Origin: Ophiocordyceps camponoti-saundersi (nom. inval.)
Taxonomy: Eukaryota > Ascomycota > Sordariomycetes > Hypocreales > Ophiocordycipitaceae
Assembly (NCBI GenBank): GCA_003339415.1
Contig: PDHQ01000016.1
Location: 258,000-321,999, forward strand
Direction: 5' to 3'
Length of the DNA: 64,000 nt
Shown: positions 33,216-43,322 of the stretch, piece after piece
Position numbering within the stretch: position 1 is the stretch's first letter
Layout: every line of letters starts with the position of its first letter
Program-made: the position numbers and the translations under genes
Notes under the pieces: model-generated
What the model was told of the DNA's origin: nothing
The model's database searches: none
The model's input: only the letters and a program-made list of their open reading frames with translations

Positions 33216-33523
33216 TGTCCATCAAGAATGGTTTCTAATCCAGCTCTTCCTTTGGTCTTCACAAAACGTGCATATACATATATGCTGACTCATGAGGTGC
33301 ATGGTCGATCCATTGGTCCCTCTCAGCTCCCAGCTGATTATGGTTGCCATCAAGCGCCTGCCTACCAAATGCCCTGCAGCCTTGCAGGAGCCCCTCAATC
33401 ATCACCCTGGTCACCAACAACCGGCATCTTGACCAGGATGCGCCTCAGAGCTTGGCATTCACGCGTTTCTACTCGGACGACTCTGACATCCACCTACAAG
33501 CGTTACCAATTTCCCCGCCCTCG
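33216..33523. other. Upstream region of the Doc/Fic gene
   Basis: About 0.3 kb. Two frames stay open here (from 33228 and 33344), so an upstream exon or an earlier start of the Doc/Fic gene is possible. I saw no splice pair that settles it. Confidence 0.4.
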
Positions 33524-33985
33524 ATGTCTGCAAGAGTGACCTACCGCTTTCTTACCGCGTCTCAAGTCAAGAGGCTGTATTCACGACACATTGCCAAGCA
33601 GTCACCGACCCAACCCTCCATGCTCGACTCGGCCGTCAACTCACCAATGAACCATAAGCACTATGGTCAAACCGACTTGTTCCAGCTGGCCGGGGTGCTT
33701 GCCGAAAAGGTGATTCTCGATCACCCGTACCAGGATGGCAACAAACGGACTGCTCTCTACGCCGCAGACATGTTCCTCAAGATCAACGGCTACCAACTGC
33801 AGAAGAAACCCATGTCAACGGGTGATGCCGATCTCAACAACGACCTCGCCAATGCTCATGTCATGGTCGCTACAAGCCAGTGGACGTCGGAGGATTTGGG
33901 GAATTACTATGCGAGTATTGCCAGGCCGGTGGAAGATGTGAGCGAGGAAGTTGAAGAATACGTCCGAAATGCCGTCTCGTATTAG
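33524..33985 (+). CDS. Fic/Doc-family protein
   Basis: From the ATG at 33524 the frame gives 153 residues, the usual size of Doc-like proteins: YRFLTASQVKRLYSRHI, then MLDSAVNSPMNHKHYGQTDL, LAGVLAEKVILDHPYQDGNK and RTALYAADMFLKINGY. The HPYQDGNKR motif is the Fic active site (HPFx[D/E]GN[G/K]R) with Lys at the seventh position, as in Doc, which phosphorylates rather than AMPylates its target. The catalytic His and the Asn-Lys-Arg are present. In bacteria Doc is the toxin of the phd-doc pair; in fungi the role is unknown. No antidote-like inhibitory helix motif ([S/T]xxxE[G/N]) was noticed. The frame is open upstream to 33344 without ATG, so the N-terminus is uncertain. It sits between the protease relic and the intact protease. 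Confidence 0.78.
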   Translation: MSARVTYRFLTASQVKRLYSRHIAKQSPTQPSMLDSAVNSPMNHKHYGQTDLFQLAGVLAEKVILDHPYQDGNKRTALYAADMFLKINGYQLQKKPMSTGDADLNNDLANAHVMVATSQWTSEDLGNYYASIARPVEDVSEEVEEYVRNAVSY

Positions 33986-34451
33986 CTGCAGCCACGATTT
34001 TAGTCCTAGGAGCGCGTGACCTAAGCAGCGATGATCTACCTCATCATCTGCATCACCGAACATATGATGAATACGGGCCACAGAGCGTAGAAGAATCGCG
34101 CTGCTGAGCATACCGGCCAATTGCGAGGAGTGCCCCGAGAGCATGGAAAGAAGACTGCTAAATGAGGAAATCCACGCAAGGGACGCGGTGTTCCGGACCT
34201 TAGGTTTAGCCTCTCGCACGACGTTGCATGACCGAGTCACAAATGCCATCTCTTCATCGATCCCGCAAAAGCTCGGCTACTCCCTTCAGCCGTTCGTGAC
34301 TTTCCCTGGCAGACTCTTCGAATCCATCTGTGGAAAAGACTTAGCGATAAATCTCCATAATAGGCAAATATGTTAAGACTCACAGTCAGGCGTCCCATCC
34401 AATGTTATAGAGTGTGAAGCTCCCCACAGCCACAGAGTTGCAGGACTAGTA
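33986..34451. other. Intergenic, nothing recognised
   Basis: 466 bases after the Doc/Fic stop. A 77-residue + strand ORF (34143-34376) has no recognisable features. Confidence 0.45.
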
Positions 34452-34883
34452 TCACCCGCATTCTGCCTCGGGAGATCTCGTTGGATGACTATGCGTGGGT
34501 ATGGCATGGTAGCTGTGCAAGCCATTAACTTGCATAACCTGAGAGAGGAGCGGAACTATGAGCATACCGTGTGCAAAGTGCCGAGAGGCGTGGAAGAATG
34601 TGAGCGGCACCTTCTCGGGATCTGGAAAGAAAGGAGCGACGCCAGGTTGACTGGCGATCGCGGACTTCATGGTGAACCCGATATCCTTGTCGAAGATGAT
34701 GTAAGTTTGGTGAGGATCCCCTATAAATATGTCCATCTTTTGTGTTGTAAGAGATCCGGTCTCGCCGATGGTGACAAATTCCGCCTTGGCATCATGGAAT
34801 GCTCTGCGCAGTTGAGGGACCATCTTCGCTCTGACAGGAAGTATTGAAGCCAGAGCTCTCTGCGGCGCGAGTCGAAGAGGCAT
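34452..34883 (-). CDS. Hypothetical protein (doubtful ORF)
   Basis: A single 143-residue frame starting with a true ATG (34883). Composition is protein-like in the middle (AEFVTIGETGSLTTQKMDIF, TYIIFDKDIGFTMKS) and low-complexity at the end. A + strand frame of 120 codons overlaps most of it. I recognise no domain, and introns or decay cannot be excluded. It lies within the cell-death island between Doc/Fic and the protease. Confidence 0.3.
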   Translation of the reverse strand: MPLRLAPQRALASILPVRAKMVPQLRRAFHDAKAEFVTIGETGSLTTQKMDIFIGDPHQTYIIFDKDIGFTMKSAIASQPGVAPFFPDPEKVPLTFFHASRHFAHGMLIVPLLSQVMQVNGLHSYHAIPTHSHPTRSPEAECG

Positions 34884-35504
34884 GGCTGTCGATGGACGGA
34901 TGAGGCATCCGCTTAGGAACGGTAGTGAGCTCAGATGGGGTATGTACGCTCTCTTGCGCGGTCATACGAGGTCGTCGTCAGTTGCTGTTAACCAGTATTT
35001 AACCGATGCAATCCCCTGAAGACGGGAAAGGCTGGAAGTGCGTTAACCTTAATCCGACAGCTCCACTTCGTCTGCAGACAGTGGGGCATGCACCACCCGG
35101 TCTCAGTAGGGTCCTTACGTGACTCGATAACGATCCAACATCACGCTATGCACCAACTCGAGGCCAAGCATGGTTTGACTGGCGCTCTACAGTTCAGTGA
35201 AGTTGTCTCTGGCAAGGCGGACAAGCCGTTTCGCCGTTTCTTTGGCAAGTTCCCCGAAAGATCTTGTGCCTGAGCTTCGGAGTCGATTCCCCAAATAGAC
35301 CGGAGATGTGTTGGCTTCGGATGAAGAAACTCCTATTCACAGCCAAAGTTTGGAGCACTGAGAATCCCTTCCATCGCCGTCATACGGCGTGAGATTTTGG
35401 CATAATTTAGCTGGGGACGTGACCAATGGTATGATTCGGTTGGTCTGACGCGCAGCATAGTTACAACTTTACAAGTACGTCCGCGAGGGTGACGAGAGAG
35501 TCTG
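34884..35504. other. Intergenic, nothing recognised
   Basis: About 0.62 kb of normal composition. One short + strand ORF (35088-35273) without features. Confidence 0.45.
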
Positions 35505-35625
35505 GTCTGTATTGCTTCCTCGTTTGTCCAGCAGAGGAAGCTTGTGAAAGGCAGTAGTCGTGAGTGACTCTAAGAGATCAGCTTATACCTGCTCTACTGC
35601 TTCTTCAACTCTTCTTATTATACGA
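35505..35625 (+). pseudogene. Short duplicated piece of the NLR gene (exon 2 end and intron 2)
   Basis: About 120 bases resemble 39805-39925 of the NLR gene. They share GTATTGCT, TCCAGCAGAGGAAGC / CCCAGCAGAGGAAGC, a 5' splice site CGTGAGT, and CTTATACCTGCT. The copy therefore includes the zinc-finger-like coding end, the splice donor and intron sequence. It is isolated and cannot code. It sits 90 bases beyond the stop of the protease gene. Confidence 0.72.
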
Positions 35626-35711
35626 CACTACCTGTATCGACTCTTAACATCATTCTATACAACGCTGTCGAAAGAGGTCTAAGTACAGGTCTTCAGCGGA
35701 TATAGAAATAC

Positions 35712-38642
35712 TCAACATGTCTTTAAAGTCTCACAGATATCCTCCAAAATCTTACTCTTATTACCCTCCAGTTTCGACGGGCTGAGAAAGTCCCAGGGTA
35801 GGATGCTGTTCAAACCACAATTATGCCTCCTACTCGCACGATGCCTCAAAACGGGCAGCATGCCACTCATTCGCTCCATCTCTCTCGGCAAGTGTTCGTA
35901 CAAGACACGATCTTCAACAGGGCAGAATGTAGCGACCATGCGAACGCAGCTCAAGACGTTGGCCGCCAGTGCCGCGGCCACGGGCGTAGCGTACGAAGTT
36001 CCGGAAACGTATTTGGTCGTGTAGCCCGAAAGATGGTCTGCGATTTGGATGGGGAAACCCTCGCCAAAGGCGTACAGTATCGCCTCTGCTTGGTTCTCTT
36101 CCGGGTTGAATGACGATGCGTCTCCGTTGCCGTCCGTCGAGCTGATGCCGATTACGGAGGGATGTCGAGCTGGCCATGCCATGCCTTTGTTTGCCCCGTC
36201 GTTTCGAGTGGCTGCGAAGAAGAGTGGTGGCTTTTCGGCTTTGGAACATCTTTCTATGGCGTCTTGGATTAACGGGATGGGCTCGTCGAAGCCGAAGCTC
36301 ATGACGATCATATCGACCCTCCATTTGTGTGTGGCTTGGTCGATTGCCTGCATCTTATAAGTCGCGCTGGTTATCCTGTCTTGGACAAGGAAATCAAAAC
36401 TTGCCTTGACAATGCGTTTGTAAAGCTCAGTGCAGGTATTGGGGTCAGCCAGATCTCGCCTACTCTCAAACACTCTGGCTACATGCAAGTGAGCGTGGGG
36501 AGCAACTTCAAGAATGATCCGGCCAACATAAGTGCCGTGACCATCGTCGTCGATCCTCCAATTGGGAAGAGAAGCCCCTTCGTCAGCAAGAAAACTCTGT
36601 GAATCCTCGACGTTAATATTCCCCTCCTCTTCCCAGATGGCTTGTAATTCTTCCTTTAAGTCGAGACCTGTGTCGAGAACAGCAACCTTGACACGAGTCT
36701 TCCGTTGGTCTTCATCTGTGCATAGATCTTTGCACTTGTCGATCAAGTCATGAACTTCGTTGAGGTATTCTTTCCATTCTCTAGCCGCCTCCTGTCTTTA
36801 CAAGTAGTCTCCTGTCAGTCTATCAGGCATTTTAAGGGATAGGTATGATAGTACTTGTCATCTCGGTGTTCCTCGGTATGATCGAACCAGCCTACTCCGC
36901 TGGCTTTAACTCTGGCTATTTCCATTGGCAGAGTGTCCAATGAGATGTTATAGGCCTGGGAAAGAGCATCTTCAAGAGGGTATAGGATGTTTAGAAAGAT
37001 GTATTCTCTGACGAGATAATTGCTCACTGAAGGCATGTCAAGTTTGTTTTTTCGGAGTTCTCTGGGGTCGATGCAGGCCGATATCGCCCGGTTGAGTCCG
37101 TCGTGAACCACTCTCGAGCGGCTGGTCCGTTTCCACTTTTCGAAACACTCGAGAGTGACGACACAGGGGTCTCGCTGGCCCTCAAAGTCAATGACGCTAC
37201 CGCGGGCGATCTCCAGAAGAAGGATTCCCAGCGAGAGAATGTCGGGGAAGCGATGGGGCTGGTTCAGTTGCATCTGCTGCGGTAACATGGTAGGAGAAGC
37301 ACAGTTCGTTGTAAGGTAAGGCTTCGTGATATCAACCGGTGACGACGAGTGCAGTTCCAAGAAACAGATACTGTCGTTGCTGATACTTGCCTGCAGCCAT
37401 GGACCGTTGAAGAAGTGCAGGACAGACGTGGCCAGAATAAACGACAGGATCAAGCGTTCCTTTCCTTCTGTGAGCAACCAGAGCTTATGATTAGTGCCGT
37501 TCGGTTCAAGCAGCTTCTTCAGGGACTTGAAGTTGCCGTCTTGCGCTTGAGGGGAACGGGACTTGTCTATCTCGGTGTCGGCTCTCATGTGCCAGAGCTT
37601 TTGATGGAAGACGGCAATCCTCGGACGAATTCCGGACGGGACTCGTTGAACAATGCTGCAAAGGCCTTTCTTAACTTCTTTGCACTCGATCAACTCTTGA
37701 CTGGAAACCAAGGCATCAGCTGGACTCGGTTACGCTCAAATCGCAACCAACTCACAGTTCTACCCCCCTTACATTAACATCGACGTCTGCGTCCTGCCAC
37801 TCGAGATAGTACGAGCTGGGAAAGAAGATTCGATAAGAGGCCACGTTCTCCGAAGGGTTGTTTCCATAGCTGGGAGCTGTCTCAAATCGCTGGTGCTGCG
37901 TCAGGTTCAGCATCGTCTTGCGGTTCTTATGCAGAGCTGGGTTATCAGTGCATAGACACCAATTCTGATGTATCACATCGAACAGCTGTTTGCTCAGTTT
38001 CGACAAATGCTTCAAGGGATAGCTGCAGAATCTCAGGTGACACGCAGAGTCGATGACGAGAGAGGACGGCTGTAGGCTGAGAAAAAACGCAAAGGCTTCG
38101 TCAAGGGTCTTCTCCAGTCTCTTTCGCTTTCGTGGCGAAGACCTGTACAGGCGGATGATGACGGCTAATTGGGTCACAGTAGGGAGGTCGACGTCGTCCT
38201 CTTCTGGCAAGCTCCTTCGAAGGGCGCGAAGCTTTGGATACTCGGTCCGATGGCCAGTTCGTTCGAGCCGGAGATGCCTGCATGCCTGTCTGACTCTGTC
38301 GCTATCCCAGGATAAGAAAAGGCCTTCAAGCTCGCGCAGCACATTCGAGAGGTTGATCTTGAGCGTGTGTATGTCACTGGAAACTTCGATGGGATCCGCC
38401 GATTTGAGGGTTATGAGCAGAACGAAGCCTTTACATTGGATATAGTCATAGAACCTCTGAAGCTGTTTTCTCTCCGACTCGGTGCAGTCTTGAGAGGCAT
38501 CTACGACCTCCCAGTTATGATTGGCTAAAGCTATAAAGGCGGGAAGAGTTGCAACCAGGAGGGAGATGAGATCCTCGGCCTCCTCGTTATCGTTGTCGGC
38601 AGGCGAGCTGGGTCCGAATAGGAGGTGTGTGAAGGAGTTCAT
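35712..38642 (-). CDS. Two-domain subtilisin-like serine protease (DUF7580-like N-terminus, S8 C-terminus), HET-Q2-like
   Basis: Exons 38642-37756, 37700-36855 and 36780-35712 give 933 residues; the introns are 55 bp (GTGAGT..CCAG) and 74 bp (GTACTA..CTAG). Residues 1-570 form a large helical domain like the DUF7580 regions ahead of fungal peptidase or kinase-like domains (DILSLGILLLEIARGSVIDF, NYLVREYIFLNILYPLEDAL). From about 605 the S8 fold shows an intact catalytic set: D614 in VAVLDTGLD, H659 in DGHGTYVGR, oxyanion Asn771 in ATRNDGAN, and S840 in SGTSYATP. There is no signal peptide, so it should act inside the cell. In Podospora a subtilisin-like protease (HET-Q2) cleaves the gasdermin HET-Q1; here the candidate target is the PNP-gasdermin 3 kb away. 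It is divergent from the NLR (258 bp). The second intron's donor is weak and its position is the least certain part. Confidence 0.83.
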
Positions 38643-38900
38643 GATGAGGATCTGAAAATTCGGCTGTCAATGGAAGCTTCTAGCAGGATGCAGGTAGTAG
38701 GAAGGGAAATCCGGGAGAAGGAAGGGGCGACCAGATGGAGGAGGTTGCGGCTGACACCCCCTAACGTCAGCGCGGCTGGGATGCGTGCGGGGATTTGAGT
38801 CGACTGCCTACTAGTACCTACCTGGTTCGCGCTTCAGCTGAGCCTCGATCGACATTTCTCGTCTCTACCCATTCAATGTTGATGCCTCTGACGAGATTCG
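38643..38900. promoter_or_regulatory. Short bidirectional promoter between the protease and NLR genes
   Basis: 258 bases between the two start codons. It includes a polypurine stretch near 38700-38745 and a TAGTACCTACCTGG block near 38810-38825. Two long regulatory genes sharing so little DNA suggests co-expression; no specific binding site is claimed. Confidence 0.55.
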
Positions 38901-41900
38901 ATGACCGACGACGATGAGAAGCCGATTGTCGAGTATGCTTCGAACCTCCAAGAGACGACGCTTCGATGCCGAGACCTTCTCGACACGCTATCCGCCCATC
39001 CGGGGCCCGACGGCGTTCAGGCTAGAGAGCAGATGGCAAGCTTCAACGTCTGGATCGAAGACATGGGCGTCTTCCGTCAAGGCCGCCGATCAATGGCTTA
39101 TAGGTCAAAGGGAGACCCTGATATCTATAATCTGGCTCGAAGACTCTTGATTGCACTCGAGCTCGATCTTGGTAAGTAGAGAGCGAACCGCTTGAGAGTT
39201 GCAGTCGTCTAACATATGGTTCGTTCATGGCTCAAGTTGGAAAAGCATCCGGAGCAAAGACGGAAGATCATGACAGTTCATCAGACAACGAGTCTCATGA
39301 CTCTTCAGATCGGTCATCATCTCCCTCGCACAGTCTGATTATCCAACCATCTGAGGACGCGTGTAGCGAAGTACAGCCATGGCGTCCGTCAAAAGCCTGG
39401 ACATCGATCCAGAATACCATCCTCAGCCTCCGTCAACTCGGGCTCAGTCTCCATCGAGCCGGGAATCTATATCGCCAGAGACAGCTACAACAGTTCAAGC
39501 TGAAGTCTGATGTCCAGGAAATCCATCAGTTGTTTGAGAGATGCGCCAGGCAAAAGGTCGATCATGCCTTTCCCAGAGCGAGCGCTGCCCTTCGTGAACG
39601 CATGGCTCAGTCAGTTGCAACCCGTCGAGTTCGCTTCCTGTACCTCGAAAAGCAGCAAACCAAGCTGTCCACACTCAGTAAGCACATGACAGTGTTACGG
39701 CAGAGGAATCCCGCAGAAGCGGACAACGCCGAAGCATCGCCTCACGATAGCGAACCAGAGCTTCCCTGGGCTCCTAAGCTAGACGCTGCGGAAACTTCAT
39801 TTCTTTGTCCGTATTGCTCCCTTGTCTGCCCAGCAGAGGAAGCCAGTGGACAGCAGTGGTCGTGAGTATGGCATTTTTGGACATTAACTTATACCTGCTT
39901 CGCTGATTATTCGTCTCTTCTCCTTATAACATCTCCAGGAGCCATCTGACGTGCGATCTCGAGCCCTTTTTCTGCGTCGTCGACTCCTGCTCGTCCCCAT
40001 TTACCTGCGCAGATACTTACACTGGCTGGCTCGCCCACATGCGTGAGACACACACACAACAACAATGGTCTTGTTGGTACTGTCAGAGCACTTTCTCATC
40101 CTCGAAAGACCTGGAAGCACATTTGAGACACCGCCATAGACGCAAAGTTGCCGACTCGGTTCGATCCACTGTCGTGAAGCATAGCATCTTCCGCCAACAG
40201 CCATCCGTCCAGGACTGTCCCTTTTGTGGTGAAATCCCTGGTCAGCTTGCAGACGGTTTCGACCAGGAAGGAGAGGATTGGAACCAACATGTGAAGCATC
40301 ATCTCGTCTCAGTGGCCTTGATTCTGCTTCCAAAGGCCACCAGTCTAGAGCCAGGACTTCTGATAGACGACGTGAACTCTGAAGCTCAAAGAGGCTCCAG
40401 TTGTGAACGAGACCTCGATGAAGGAGATGGGATGAGTGCGTGTGAATTCCGGCGAAAAGCCTGCGACTGCAAAGACTATGCAAAGGATTCCGTTTGGGAC
40501 TGGACCAACTTCGAAACGACAATCACGCCTGTGTTCGGACCTCTAATAGCCCATGATGATCCAGCTTTTTTGCAGATTTCGGAACCTCAGGATGAATGGC
40601 AGTTCCGGCAACCTCTTTACCTACCATCCGACTTTGATCTGACAGCACTAGTCAAGTTCTCATACTCTGCGGATGAGACGAGGCTTAGGGAGTATTTGGA
40701 AATGAAGTCGATGACGGCCGGTCGCGAGGTTCCTCCAGGTAAGCATGGAATCGCAAGTATACAAAGCCTGTCAGCTAATTATTGTTCCAGCTACTTTGCG
40801 AGAATGCCTAGAGTCACTAAGCTTTGACGAAAGAAGGAACGATATCTTCGACATCAGTTGCATCGCCAAGGGAACATGTCGGTGGTTACTAAAGCACGAG
40901 TCGTATATCAAATGGGCCTCCGGCTATCGAGGTCTATTCCAGATGAAAGGGAAGCCTGGCATAGGTAAATCGACACTTGTACGATACGCCATGGAACATG
41001 TCAAGACAGCATCTACTGCCGAGCATCTCGTTCTCTCCTTTTTCTTCGATATCCAGGGATCTCAACTGCAGAGGACGGCTTCGGGTTTGTTTCGATCGTT
41101 ACTCCGCCAGCTTGGCGAGTTGCCAGACGCATTGTCAAACGTCGTCGAGTTCTTGGGCGAAAGACGTGCATTTCATGGCGAGAACTGGAACTGGGAAGTT
41201 CAGCAGCTACTCTTCTTGTTCAGGTCCTCGCTTGCCACGGTACTCAGAAGTCGACCAGTCTGGCTGTTCATTGACGGGTTGGACGCATGTGGTCAGGAGA
41301 ACGCCAGGGCTTTGGCCGAGTGGTTCAACGGCTTGCTTGGAAAACTGCCGCCTACCGAGTTGAAGGAGCTACGAATTCTTATTAGTTATTCCCACAGAGC
41401 CTCCATTCATTCGAGTTACGGTCTTCAGATATCGATAGAAAAAGAGAACAACGGGGATGTGCTGACGCTTGTTCAAGGCTGGCTCTCTCGGTTCTTTGCT
41501 AGGTCGCCACCCCGGATCGCGAGACTGGTGACGGATCGTTCGAGCGGAGACCTGCTATGGGCTCGACTTTTGGTGAAGAGAATCACGGATTCCACACTGA
41601 GTCCTGAGGGATGGCGGGAGCTCGATGATCGTATCCATCTGGTGCCGACAGGCGTCGCCAACCTACTTGGCTATTTTACGAAACACATTGACTCTAAATC
41701 GGGCAGCTTCTTCCGATGGGCGTGTTTCGCCTCCAAGCCATTGTCTCTTGACGAGTTACGATGGGGAATGCTACTGGAACCTCGCCAACTGTCTCAAGAA
41801 CTATCCTATAGCCTGTCCCATGATCTGGTCAGTAACCAATCATTAGAAGCTCTCAGGAAAGGGGGATATCTTCCGTTCAATGACATGGAGATGGAATGGC

Positions 41901-43201
41901 TTGTTCGATCACTGAGTTGCGGCCTTGCAGAAGTCCCTGCTGGCACCGGCATGGTTCAGTTCGTTCATCATTCCATCAAGAACTTGGTTATCAGAGATGG
42001 TCTCTATACCGTGTCAGTTGCGGTAGATGTCGATCCCGAGGGAGAAGCACACTACCAGCTTTCCAGGGCATGCATACGCTACTTGGCGACGAGGGAGATT
42101 GCTCTCCAAAGCTCGACTTTGAATCGGGATGAGTTGCAATCTGCCTTTCCCTTGCTGCGTTATGCTACGAAATGGTGGATCAAACACGTTAAACAGAGCA
42201 AATCGAGGAAAGTCTCTCAGTATGACCTTCTAGACTACTTTAATTGGCCGTCACAAGCTCTCGTGCAGTTATGGGCCAGGCTGCTGGGAGAATTCGAACC
42301 TGACGCAGACGACGAATCATCAGGAGATGCAAGATTGCGACATACGCTGTTGAATCAGGGACTTCTATCGTTTTTACTGGCGCTACAAACCGATCTGGAG
42401 TTGACGAGCCCGGATGGTTTGACGCCCCTGATGTACGCCGCAAAGAGAGGGTTCAAAATCGTGGTTGAAGAGCTTCTCGACAGAGGCGCCGACATCAACG
42501 CGAGGACGAGTAGGCGCAAGCTGGCGCCCCTCTACTGGGCCGTGTGGAAGGGCCACGAGGCCATCGTCAGACTGCTACTGGACCGAGGCGCCAACATCGA
42601 TACCCAGGATGAGGACAAGCGGACACCACTCTTCGGGGCCGTAATCAAGGGCGATGAGACCATCGTCAGACTGCTACTGGGCCGAGGCGCCAACGTCAAC
42701 ACTCAGGATCAGTACAAGCGAACGCCACTCTTCCCGGCCGTAAGCAGGGGCGATGAGACCATCGTTAGGCTGCTAGCCGACCAAGGCGCCGACATCAATA
42801 CTCCGGATGAAGAGCAGGAAACGCCACTCCTGTGGGCTGCCAGCACGGGCCACGAGGCCATCTTCAGATTACTGGTCGACCGAGGGGCCGAAATCGAGGC
42901 TGCCGATCGAAGCGGTCTAAGGCCACTTTTGGTCGCTGCAAGTGAGGGCCACGAGACTATCGTCAGAATCCTGATAGAGAAAGGCACGAATATCAACGTA
43001 ACTTCCAGCAATTGCGAGACGGCGCATTCCCTGGCGGCCAAAAATGGCCACAGGGCCATCATCGAGCTGCTGCAGGATAGGACTAGGCAGGAGATTGCCC
43101 GTCAGAAGGGGGCAAGCTACAGGACCGACATGTCACTTGGTCAACTGAAGTCAAGTCTGCCGCAGAGAAGGGAGCAGAAGACTGACGACTTGGGACTGTG
43201 A
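38901..43201 (+). CDS. NLR-type STAND protein: zinc-finger-like region, NACHT ATPase, ankyrin repeats
   Basis: Four exons (38901-39171, 39237-39861, 39939-40738, 40791-43201) give 1368 residues; introns are 65, 77 and 52 bp, all GT..AG. An N-terminal helical part (1-90) and Ser/Asp-rich linker precede a Cys/His-rich region (about 280-430: LCPYCSLVCP, HLTCDLEPFFC, HMRETHT, CWYCQSTF, HLRHRHRR, DCPFCGE). The NACHT domain has Walker A GKPGIGKST at 619-627 and Walker B VWLFIDGLDA at about 722-731. Around 800-1090 lies a winged-helix/superstructure region. About seven ankyrin repeats (1105-1330) end the protein. NLRs of this plan sense non-self and trigger fungal programmed cell death; the repeats are the likely recognition surface. 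The three central repeats are unusually alike at DNA level. Divergent from the protease, it may act through protease and gasdermin; that is inference. Confidence 0.88.
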
Positions 43202-43322
43202 CGTACGGTATCGATGCTATGACGTGTCTAGTGGGATGTCAAACATTGGCTAGTGAACAAGTCATGTCGTAGTCCTGCAGTCTGATGCCTGTAGAAACGA
43301 CTCCTTTCGCGTACAACATACA

